Made by a program: the position numbers and the translations under genes. From positions 2,152,530 to 2,216,529 of the forward strand of contig NZ_LNBE01000003.1 in the NCBI RefSeq assembly GCF_001445655.1: 64,000 nt of DNA, in the 5' to 3' direction. Origin of the DNA: Streptomyces roseifaciens (GTDB taxonomy: Bacteria; Actinomycetota; Actinomycetes; Streptomycetales; Streptomycetaceae). Shown in pieces: positions 49,988 to 57,399 of the stretch. The notes under the pieces were generated by a model. The model was not told where the DNA came from. It searched no databases and saw only the letters and a program-made list of their open reading frames with translations. Position 1 is the first letter of the stretch. Each line of letters opens with the position of its first letter.

Positions 49988-51235
49988 CTACGGATGAAGC
50001 CGGACCGGGAGGATCTCCGTGCTGTTGCCCACGAAGCTCGGGTGCCGGGGCAGTTCGCGGTCGGGGGCGGCGAGCGCGAGGTCGGGATAGCGGTCGAACA
50101 GGGCCTCCAGGGCGGTCGTCGCCTCCAGCCGGGCCAGCTGTGCCCCCAGGCAGTAGTGCGGGCCGTGGCCGAAGGAGAGGTGGCGGACCGCGGGCCGGCG
50201 GGTGACGTCGAAGCGGGCCGCGTCCGGGCCGTACGCGCGCTCGTCGCGGCCTGCGGCCGTGTACGAGGCGAGCACCGGGGTGCCCCGGGGGACGACCGCG
50301 TCACCGACCTCCAGATCACGGGTGGGGTAGCGGAAGGGGAAGAAGCTCACCGGGCTGTCGTAGCGCAGGGTCTCCTCGACCACGTCCCCCCAGCCGGCCT
50401 TTCCCGCGCGCACCAGCGCCAGCTGCTCCGGGTGCGCACACAGCGCCCGTACCGCGTTGGTGATGAGGTTGAGCGTGGTCTCGTGCCCGGCGATGACCAT
50501 CAGCAGCAGGGTGCCGATCAGTTCGCGGTCGGTGAGCCGGTCGCCGTCCTCGGCCTGTGCGGCCAGGAGGGCGCTGGTGAGGTCGTCGGCCGGGGCTGCG
50601 CGGCGCCGGGCGAGGACGAGGCCGAGGACGTCGGCCATCTCGCGGTTGGCGGCCAGGGCGCGCTCCGGGGTGGTCGTGGTGCTCACGATCAGATTCGACA
50701 GCCGGTGCAAACTGCCCTGCAAGTCCGGGTCGACGCCGAGCAGTTCGCAGATGACGGCCATGGGCAGCGGAAGGGCGAAGTGCTCGCGCAGGTCGACCAC
50801 GCCGGAGGTCCCCGTTCCACGGCCCTGCGCGGCCTCGCCGAGCGCGTGCAGCAGCCGGGCCGTCAGCTCCTCGACGCGAGGCCGTAACCCCTCGATGCGG
50901 CGAGGGGTGAACACCTGGGTGACCAGCCCGCGCAGCCGCCGGTGGTCGTCCCCGTCCGCAGTGGTCATGCCTTCGACGGTGGCGAACGTGGCCAGTGGCC
51001 ACCCCGCCGGTATGCCGCCCTCGCGCAGCGCCGTGAAGTGGCGCGCGTTCTTGGCGACGTCGGGGTGGGCGAGGAACGCCTTGAGCTCCTCGTGCCGGGT
51101 GACCGCGACAGCGGCGACGTCGCCGGGCAGAACCACGGGAACCGCGGGGCCCCGTGCGCGCAACTGCTTGTTGGCTGCGTGCTGGCCGGCTCCCGTCGGG
51201 TCGAGACGGTGCGGTGCGTCGGACCTGTCCGGCAT
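49988..51235 (-). CDS. cytochrome P450 (CYP107-like)
   Basis: 415 residues from ATG 51235 (GAGGAG upstream). All signatures are canonical: helix I LLMVIAGHETTLNLI, ExxR in VVEETLRYDSPVS, PERF-type region RPAVRHLSFGHGPHYCLGAQ with Cys362. CYP107-type enzymes hydroxylate macrolides, polyketides and xenobiotics. There is no ferredoxin or biosynthetic neighbour, so this may be a detoxifying or orphan P450. Compare the two cluster P450s, whose helix I motifs are altered. Confidence 0.9.
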   Translation of the reverse strand: MPDRSDAPHRLDPTGAGQHAANKQLRARGPAVPVVLPGDVAAVAVTRHEELKAFLAHPDVAKNARHFTALREGGIPAGWPLATFATVEGMTTADGDDHRRLRGLVTQVFTPRRIEGLRPRVEELTARLLHALGEAAQGRGTGTSGVVDLREHFALPLPMAVICELLGVDPDLQGSLHRLSNLIVSTTTTPERALAANREMADVLGLVLARRRAAPADDLTSALLAAQAEDGDRLTDRELIGTLLLMVIAGHETTLNLITNAVRALCAHPEQLALVRAGKAGWGDVVEETLRYDSPVSFFPFRYPTRDLEVGDAVVPRGTPVLASYTAAGRDERAYGPDAARFDVTRRPAVRHLSFGHGPHYCLGAQLARLEATTALEALFDRYPDLALAAPDRELPRHPSFVGNSTEILPVRLHP

Positions 51236-51548
51236 CTGAGGCTCCTCGAGGTGCGGAAGGTGCGGAAGGTGCGGAAGGTGTGGAGGGTGCTGAGGGCTGC
51301 AGCAGGGGCATCGGCCACGACTTGGCCGTTGGCGTTGGCGTTGGCGTTGCCCCAGCCCCCTTGTGCGTACCCAGTACACCCGTGCCACTACGCCGATGAC
51401 GGCGGACGAGATCGGCGAGGCATCGGCCGGATTGACGTCTTTACACCCCTCTTCCCGCCAAGAAGAGTGACCTCTTCCGTCCCAGTTCCGGGGCAGCCCG
51501 TACTGACTCAGGGCCTGATCTTCCAGGCCAGGCCCTCCAGGAGCCGAT
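51236..51548. repeat. intergenic region with period-10 and period-6 tandem repeats
   Basis: At 51247-51290 about four units of GGAAGGTGC(G) with a 10-base period lie just upstream of the P450 ribosome site, and at 51323-51350 about four GTTGGC units with a 6-base period. The remainder contains the divergent promoters of the P450 and the galactose-oxidase-like gene. Confidence 0.75.
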
Positions 51549-54080
51549 GTGTTACCCGACCCGTTCCGCAGAATCAGCCTGTTCCGCCGTTCCCGCCTCA
51601 GATCCCAAGGGCTCGTCCTGATCGCCCTGGTGGCGGTCGTCGTCGCGCTCCTGCCCGTACTGGGCACACGCGGTGGCGGGGCCGCCGCCGAGGACCACGG
51701 CACCCACCCGCCACGCCCGCACCACGCCGCCGCACCCGCCTCGACCATGGAGCCGACGGCGCCCGTCCTCTCCAGGGCGGGCTGGACCGCCGGCGCGAGC
51801 GACGAGGAGACCGCGCAGGCCGACAACCGCGCCGCCAACGTGCTGGACGGCAAGGCCGACACCCTCTGGCACAGCCGGTGGTCGGGGAGCGCGGCGCCGT
51901 TGCCGCACTCCCTCGTCATCGACATGCACCGCACCGAGGTGGTGTCCGCGCTCCTCTACCAGCCGCGCACCGACAGCCCCAACGGCCGCATCGGCGAGTA
52001 CGCCATCCACCTCAGCACCGACGGGCAGAACTGGGGCGCGGCCGTCGCCGGCGGCACCCTGGCCGACGACACGACCACCAAGACACTGAGCTTCGCCGCC
52101 CGCGGCACCCGGTACGTCCGGCTGACCGCCGCCTCCGAAGCGGGCAACCGCGGGCCCTGGAGCTCCGCCGCCGAGATCCGGCTGCTGGGCGACCCGGGGC
52201 TGCCTGCCTCCGTCGTCGACCTGCCGACCACCGGCTGGACCGCCGATGCGAGCGACGAGGAGACCGCGCAGGCCGACAACCGCGCCGCCGGCATCCTGGA
52301 CGGGGACGCCGACACGTTCTGGCACAGCCGCTGGTCGGGGAGTGCGGCCCCGTTGCCCCACTCCGTCACCATCGACATGCACCGCACGCAGACCGTCTCC
52401 GCGCTGACCTATCAACCCCGGAAGTCCGGGGCCAACGGGCGCATCGGCGCGTATTCCGTCGCCACCAGCCTTGACGGGGTCTCTTTCGGCAGCCCCGTGG
52501 CCAGTGGCGTGTGGAAGGACGACGACACCGTCAAGAGCACCACGTTCACCCGGCCGGTCCCGGCCCGGTTCGTCCGGCTGACCGCCACCACCGAGGCCGG
52601 CAACCGCGGCCCGTGGAGCTCCGCCGCCGAGGTCCGGCTGAGCGGCCCCGCCGACCCCTCCGTCTCCGGCTCCTGGGACCGGGTCACCGGCTTCCCGCTC
52701 GTCCCCGTGGCCACCGCCGTCCTGCCGAACAACAAGCTGCTGGCCTGGTCCGCGTACGCCATCGACCGGTTCGGCGGCAGCAACGGATACACCCAGACCG
52801 CCATCATGGACCTCGGCACCGGGCAGGTCACCCAGCGCCGGGTCGACAACACCGGCCACGACATGTTCTGCCCCGGCATCGCCCTGCTCCCCGACGGCCG
52901 GGTGCTGGTCACCGGCGGCAGCAACGCGTCCCGCGCCAGCATCTACGACCCGCGCACCGACACCTGGTCCGCCACCGGCGAGATGAACATCCCGCGCGGC
53001 TACCAGGCCATGACCCTGCTCTCGAACGGCGACGCGTTCGTGCTCGGCGGATCCTGGAGCGGCGCCCGCGGGGACAAGGACGGCGAGGTGTGGTCCCCGG
53101 CGACCGGGAAGTGGCGGAGGCTTCCCGGCGTACCGGCCAAGGGCACCATGACCGCCGACCCCGCCGGCCCCTACCGCGCCGACAACCACCAGTGGCTGCA
53201 CGCCACTTCCCGCGGCCGGGTGCTGCAGCTCGGGCCGAGCAAGCAGCTCAACTGGATCGACACCACCGGCAACGGCACCGTCACGCCGGCGGGAACGCGT
53301 GCCGACAGCCCGGACGCCATGAACGGCAACGCCGTCTCCTACGACATCGGCAAGCTCCTCACGCTCGGCGGCGCCACCGCGTACGAGAACGCGAACGCCA
53401 CCCGCCGCGCCTACACCGTCGATCTCGGTGACGGCACCCGGCCGGTCAGCAAGCGCACGGGCGACATGGCCTACGCCCGCTCGTTCGGCAACAGCGTCGT
53501 CATGCCGGACGGCAAGGTGGCGGTCTTCGGCGGCCAGTCCTACCCCGTCCCCTTCAGCGACGCCACCTCGGTGATGACCCCGGAGATCTGGGACCCGGCC
53601 ACGGGCGCCTTCACCAAGATGGCCAGCATGGCCGTTCCGCGCAACTATCACAGCGTGGCGAACCTGCTGCCCGACGGACGGATCTTCTCGGGCGGGGGAG
53701 GGCTGTGCGGCGACTGCGCGACCAACCACTCCGACGGGGCCGTCTTCACCCCGCCGTACCTCCTCAACCCGGACGGCAGCCGGAAGCCCCGCCCGGCCCT
53801 CACCAGCACTCCGCCCGCCAGGGTCGCGAACGGCGCCGTCCTGCCGGTGACGACCGACAAGCCGGTCACCGCCTTCTCCCTGGTACGAGCCGGGGCGGCG
53901 ACCCACTCGGTCGACAACGACCAGCGGAGAGTCCCGCTGACCTTCCGGCAGACGGGCAGCACCTCGTACGAGCTGACCGTCCCGGGCGATCCCGGAGTGG
54001 CCCTGCCCGGCACGTACATGCTCTTCGCCCTCGATGCGGCGGGGGTTCCGAGCGTCGCCAAAATGATCACGATCGGCTGA
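51549..54080 (+). CDS. secreted galactose-oxidase-like copper-radical enzyme with two N-terminal CBM32-like domains
   Basis: 843 residues (ATG 51549; GGAG upstream). An N-terminal hydrophobic segment (GLVLIALVAVVVALLPVLG) serves for export or anchoring. Two near-identical discoidin/CBM32-like domains occupy about 76-213 and 227-365 (shared GNRGPWSSAAE). The kelch propeller carries the copper-radical residues: Cys441 (GHDMFCPG), Tyr485 (PRGYQAM), Trp503 (GGSWSG), Tyr700 and His701 (PRNYHS) and His786 (THSVDNDQ), which match C228, Y272, W290, Y495, H496 and H581 of fungal galactose oxidase; a CxxC (720/723) matches its disulfide. It should oxidise primary alcohols of sugars or glycans to aldehydes with H2O2 release, like GlxA in streptomycete tip growth, but bound to a glycan through its CBMs. 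Confidence 0.9.
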   Translation: MLPDPFRRISLFRRSRLRSQGLVLIALVAVVVALLPVLGTRGGGAAAEDHGTHPPRPHHAAAPASTMEPTAPVLSRAGWTAGASDEETAQADNRAANVLDGKADTLWHSRWSGSAAPLPHSLVIDMHRTEVVSALLYQPRTDSPNGRIGEYAIHLSTDGQNWGAAVAGGTLADDTTTKTLSFAARGTRYVRLTAASEAGNRGPWSSAAEIRLLGDPGLPASVVDLPTTGWTADASDEETAQADNRAAGILDGDADTFWHSRWSGSAAPLPHSVTIDMHRTQTVSALTYQPRKSGANGRIGAYSVATSLDGVSFGSPVASGVWKDDDTVKSTTFTRPVPARFVRLTATTEAGNRGPWSSAAEVRLSGPADPSVSGSWDRVTGFPLVPVATAVLPNNKLLAWSAYAIDRFGGSNGYTQTAIMDLGTGQVTQRRVDNTGHDMFCPGIALLPDGRVLVTGGSNASRASIYDPRTDTWSATGEMNIPRGYQAMTLLSNGDAFVLGGSWSGARGDKDGEVWSPATGKWRRLPGVPAKGTMTADPAGPYRADNHQWLHATSRGRVLQLGPSKQLNWIDTTGNGTVTPAGTRADSPDAMNGNAVSYDIGKLLTLGGATAYENANATRRAYTVDLGDGTRPVSKRTGDMAYARSFGNSVVMPDGKVAVFGGQSYPVPFSDATSVMTPEIWDPATGAFTKMASMAVPRNYHSVANLLPDGRIFSGGGGLCGDCATNHSDGAVFTPPYLLNPDGSRKPRPALTSTPPARVANGAVLPVTTDKPVTAFSLVRAGAATHSVDNDQRRVPLTFRQTGSTSYELTVPGDPGVALPGTYMLFALDAAGVPSVAKMITIG

Positions 54081-54098
54081 CCTTCGCGGGGAAAAAGG

Positions 54099-54125
54099 CG
54101 GCGCACCCCGAATGGGTGCGCCGCT
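54099..54125 (+). terminator. terminator of galactose-oxidase-like gene
   Basis: GCGGCGCACCC-CGAAT-GGGTGCGCCGC, an 11-bp perfect stem with a 5-base loop, starts 19 bases after the stop; an A-rich run precedes it. Confidence 0.85.
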
Positions 54126-54189
54126 TCCGTACCACCTGCCCGGAGGGTCGTTCAGCAACCGGTGCCGCGTCCGACGACAGGAGCGCCGG

Positions 54190-54885
54190 TCACTGGGCGC
54201 TCGCTGCAGGGCGGACGACGATTTCGTTCACGTCGACCTGCGGAGGCTGGAAAAGGGCGTAGGCGATGGCCTCCGCGATGGCCGGGGCGGGCAGTGCCAC
54301 GGCGCGGTAGGTCTTCATCGCCTCCCTGGCATCCGGGTCGGAGATGCCGTCGGCAAGTTCGGACTCGGTCACGCCCGGAGAGACGAGGGTGACCCGGACG
54401 TCCCCGGCGGACTCCTGGCGCAGTCCTTCGGAGATCGCGCGGACGGCGAACTTGGTGGCGCAGTAGACGGCAGCGGTGGGCGAGACCTCGTACGCGCCGA
54501 CGGAGGCGATGTTCACGAAGTGCCCGCCGCCCTGTGCGCGCATCGCGGGCAGGGCGGCGGCGATACCGTGCAGGACTCCCCGTACGTTCACGTCGATCAT
54601 GCGGTCCCACTCCTCGGTCTTGAGCGCTTCCAGCGGGGAGAGGGGCATCACACCCGCGTTGTTCACGACGGCGTCGATCCGGCCGTACTCGGAGAGCGCC
54701 GCGTCGATGAACGCGCGCGTGTCCGCCGCGTCGAGGAATTCGCCGAGCTCTGGCACTCGCACACCGTCCACGGAAAGACCCACGGCGCCAAGGAACTCGT
54801 CCACCCCGAGGTCGGCAGTCTCTCCCTCGCCTACCATTCCTTCGACGTCCGCGGAGCGCCTGGTCAGCAGGTCGTGATCTACCAC
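54190..54885 (-). pseudogene. N-terminally truncated short-chain dehydrogenase (SDR), deletion fusion
   Basis: From about residue 50 onward this is a normal classical SDR: RIDAVVNNAGVMPLSPLEAL, EEWDRMIDVNVRGVLHGIAA, VNIASVGAYEVSPTAAVYCA (with the Tyr of YxxxK), TKFAVRAISEGLRQES and a C-terminal EAIAYALFQPP. The N-terminal Rossmann TGxxxGIG segment and about 60 residues around it are missing. The open frame continues to 54885 only because it reads antisense through the MmyB-type fragment on the other strand, so residues 1-48 are not SDR. Without the nucleotide-binding loop it cannot bind NAD(P). It is a relic, although the frame is still open. Confidence 0.75.
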
Positions 54886-54981
54886 GCAGAACCGGGAAGC
54901 CCCAGCTCCCAGGCGCTGTCCCTGCTCGGCAGCCTCAACGCCACGCGCACATCACGCCCTTCGGCGGGGACCGTCAGCTAG
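54738..54981 (+). pseudogene. 3' fragment of XRE-family regulator with MmyB-like ligand-binding domain
   Basis: The last 80 or so codons read EEFAELWHSHTVHGKTHGAK, ELVHPEVGSLSLAYHSF, QQVVIYHAEPGSPSSQALSL and LLGSLNA, the C-terminus of MmyB-like ligand-binding domains (HPEVGEL, YTAEPGSPS in relatives). The N-terminal XRE helix-turn-helix and most of the ligand domain are gone. It lies on the plus strand immediately after the truncated SDR. MmyB regulators commonly stand divergently from SDR genes, so one deletion removed both 5' ends. Confidence 0.75.
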
Positions 54982-55030
54982 GCCTTCTCTTTCGGATCCC
55001 TCTCGCAAGCCGTGCGATAGGTTGCCCGCC

Positions 55031-55579
55031 ATGACCGAACTCGGACCCGTTGCCTGGCCCCCTGCCCCGATAAGCACCGAACGGCTCGTGCTCCGCGCGT
55101 CCGAGGCCCGGGACCGTGCGGCGTTCATCGAGCTGTTCGCCTCGCCGGAGGTGGGCACCTACATCGGTGGCCCTCGACCGCGTGATGAGCTCGAGCGCGC
55201 GGTGCCCGAGGTGCCCGGGCGGCGCCCCGGCCTTTTCGTGATCGATCTCGACGGAGCGATGATCGGCATGATCACGCTCGATCGGCGCGACGCGGAGCGT
55301 CCGGGTCACGTCCGTCCGGATGCCGGGGAGGCCGAGCTCGGCTACATGTTCCTGCCGGAGGCGTGGGGATGCGGGTACGCCGCCGAGGCGTGCGCGGCGG
55401 CACTCGCCTGGTTCGCCGACGCACTTCCCAGCGAGCCGGTGGTGCTCTGCACCCGGACCGCCAACGACCGTGCGATGCGCCTCGCGGCGAAGCTGGGGTT
55501 CGCCGAGAGGGAGCGGTTCGAGGAGTACGGTGCCGAGCAGTGGTTCGGGGTGTGGTCCTCGGTCGCGCCGTCCGGTTGA
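55031..55579 (+). CDS. GNAT N-acetyltransferase (RimJ/RimL type)
   Basis: 182 residues from ATG 55031. It shows PISTERLVLRASEARDRAAF (start of the RimJ/RimL type), MIGMITLDRR, AELGYMFLPEAWGCGYAAEA (with the acetyl-CoA loop, here GCGYA) and ANDRAMRLAAKLGFAERERF. Members acetylate protein N-termini, antibiotics or small molecules; the substrate is not predictable. It stands right after the MmyB fragment and converges with a Gly-rich protein gene 13 bases away. Confidence 0.88.
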   Translation: MTELGPVAWPPAPISTERLVLRASEARDRAAFIELFASPEVGTYIGGPRPRDELERAVPEVPGRRPGLFVIDLDGAMIGMITLDRRDAERPGHVRPDAGEAELGYMFLPEAWGCGYAAEACAAALAWFADALPSEPVVLCTRTANDRAMRLAAKLGFAERERFEEYGAEQWFGVWSSVAPSG

Positions 55580-55592
55580 GCCGGGCCGGCAT

Positions 55593-56666
55593 CTAGTCGC
55601 CGCCGCCACCGCCACCGCCACCGTCGCCGCCCCCGCCGCCATCCCCGCCATCACTTCCGCCCCCGCTGTCGCCGCCGTCCGCGCCCCAGCCGTCGCTGCC
55701 GCCGGGCTCGTTGTCGTCGCTGCCCTTCCCGAGGTTGGTGAACCAGGGGCGGTCCCAGCCTGCGTCGGTGGCGATCGGCTCGCCTCCGTGCACCGGGCGC
55801 CGCCGCTCCGCCCGGAACCGCGCGAAGCCCGTCGTGTCCCCGAGCCCGAAGGCCACGGCGAAGACCTGGGCCATGACGGCATCCAGCGGGTCGGGGCTCT
55901 CGTACTGCACGTGAGCCAGCGGCAGCAGTACCGTGCCCGGCTCGAGCACCGTTCGGCGCGGAGGACGCGTCAGCAGCGCGACACGCTGTTCGTTGCGCAG
56001 CAGCCACGAACTCGCCGCGTTCTCCCGACGCAGCACCCAGTGCTGCCCGTGCAGTCGCACCTCCACGGAGCTTTTGGACTTGCGCAGCTTCTTCTTGAGG
56101 CTGAGCTCCGCGGGAACGTCTCCGACCGTCAGGTGCAGGCCGTTGGACGGTCCGGGGGACTCGCGGTAGAAGCCGTGCGGCGCCCGGATCCGTACGGCGG
56201 GGGCGCCGGGCCCCCAGACGTCGACGCGCACCAGACGCCGGTCCACGGCGACGGCGACCGGCCCGGCAGGCCCCGGCGCGTACCGCCGCGCGATCCACAG
56301 CGGTACGCCCTCGGCCCGGGCCTGGGCCGCCAGGGCGGCCACCCGCTCGGGCCCACCGCACTGCCGTACGGCCAGCTCTCCCAGCTTGCGGGCGAACGCG
56401 GCGGCCTCCCGTACCTTCACCGGCGTGGCCGTACCGGTGACGCGGGTTACGGGAACGATCCCGGGCCCGTCGGCGAGCCGCTCCAGCGGGCGCTCCGCCC
56501 CGCCGGCGCCGAGCCAGCACGAGCGCAGGAACGCCTCGGCCATGGCGCCGAGGTTCAGCTCACTCAGCGGCGTGGTCGCCCCGCCCCTCCGCAGCTGCTC
56601 CTCGGTCAGCTCCACGGTCCGTGCCAGCGGATTCCACGACCGCTCGCCATAGAGCACCTGGCTCAC
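55593..56666 (-). CDS. hypothetical protein with glycine/aspartate-rich tail
   Basis: 357 residues from GTG 56666 (GGGGGG upstream). The main part has no recognised family: ERLADGPGIVPVTRVTGTAT, ARAEGVPLWIARRY and LHGQHWVLRRENAASSWLLR; it looks like a mixed alpha/beta cytoplasmic protein, and the centre resembles a beta-sandwich. After about residue 310 it becomes a low-complexity tail of Gly, Asp and Ser (GWGADGGDSGGGSDGGDGGG) encoded by GGC/GGT runs, which is prone to slippage. No signal peptide or membrane span. Probably a Streptomyces lineage-specific protein. Confidence 0.7.
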   Translation of the reverse strand: MSQVLYGERSWNPLARTVELTEEQLRRGGATTPLSELNLGAMAEAFLRSCWLGAGGAERPLERLADGPGIVPVTRVTGTATPVKVREAAAFARKLGELAVRQCGGPERVAALAAQARAEGVPLWIARRYAPGPAGPVAVAVDRRLVRVDVWGPGAPAVRIRAPHGFYRESPGPSNGLHLTVGDVPAELSLKKKLRKSKSSVEVRLHGQHWVLRRENAASSWLLRNEQRVALLTRPPRRTVLEPGTVLLPLAHVQYESPDPLDAVMAQVFAVAFGLGDTTGFARFRAERRRPVHGGEPIATDAGWDRPWFTNLGKGSDDNEPGGSDGWGADGGDSGGGSDGGDGGGGGDGGGGGGGGD

Positions 56667-56964
56667 AACAACCCCCCGTACCTACGCGGTCCAGCTCAGC
56701 AGAGCCCACCTTCACATATGCGGGCCCTGCCCCGTCACCGGGGGGCCTGACCGGGACCGAACCAGTACACGGGCTCCTCGTGTACGACCGGCTCCCGCCG
56801 TGTGAGGCGTCAGCCTTTCGGCCCAGCGTGGGGCTCGGACACGGGGAGCGCACGATCAGCCTGAGGTCGCCTTCACGTCCGCCGAACTGGGAAACCTTGA
56901 CCAAGTTCGATTCCTGTCCGAACGGGCAGGGGTAGGGATCGGGCACCGAACTGTGGAGGTTGGC

Positions 56965-57198
56965 ATGGCTGGATTCCTCGACCGGGCCAAGGAGCAGGCC
57001 CAGAGCGCCCTCAATCAGGGGAAGCAGAAGGTGGACGAGGTCCACCAAAAGCGAGCCGGGAACGACCTGCTCCAGAAGCTCGGCGCGGCCTACTACGCGG
57101 AGCGGAGCGGCTCGGGCTCGCCGCAAGCGACCCACGATGCGCTCGCCGCTCTGGAAGCCCATATCGCCGTCCACGGGGACAGCTTCCTGCGCGGGTAG
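56965..57198 (+). CDS. small conserved hypothetical protein
   Basis: 77 residues starting MAGFLDRAKEQAQSALNQGK, followed by a charged helical region and a C-terminal DLLQKLGAAYYAERSGSG and ALAALEAHIAVHGDSFLRG. It resembles small Streptomyces proteins of unknown function; amphipathic helices suggest binding to membrane or partner. GGAGGTTGGC precedes ATG 56965 in the best ribosome-site spacing. No operon partner. Confidence 0.8.
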   Translation: MAGFLDRAKEQAQSALNQGKQKVDEVHQKRAGNDLLQKLGAAYYAERSGSGSPQATHDALAALEAHIAVHGDSFLRG

Positions 57199-57221
57199 CC
57201 CCAAGCGCCTCACGTGGAAAC

Positions 57222-57245
57222 GGGGGCGCCCCGAAGGGCGCTCCC
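57222..57245 (+). terminator. terminator after small protein gene
   Basis: GGGGGCGCCC-CGAA-GGGCGCTCCC forms a tight stem with a tetraloop, 24 bases past the stop. Confidence 0.8.
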
Positions 57246-57296
57246 ATCCCGTGGACCCCGACAGTAAACGAGTAGAGGCGAGACGCATCGTCTTGC

Positions 57297-57399
57297 TAAA
57301 GTGGGTCCATGCATTTCTTCTACTTTCTCTGAGTCCGGGCACGGCCGACGCCGCCGTTTCTGCTGCCCGTAGACACTTCGTATCCCCAGGGAAAGTCAC
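57297..57399 (+). promoter_or_regulatory. leader with 7-codon ORF and hairpin before ABC-F gene
   Basis: TAAAGT (57297-57302) is a fair -10 box. A very short ORF, ATG 57309 to TGA 57332, encodes MHFFYFL and would be leaderless or nearly so. The following bases form a hairpin with arms CGGGCA (57336-57341) and TGCCCG (57364-57369) and an inner CGGC/GCCG stem, ending 30 bases before the ABC-F ATG. Short hydrophobic leader ORFs of this kind precede antibiotic-inducible ABC-F and Erm genes. Confidence 0.6.
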
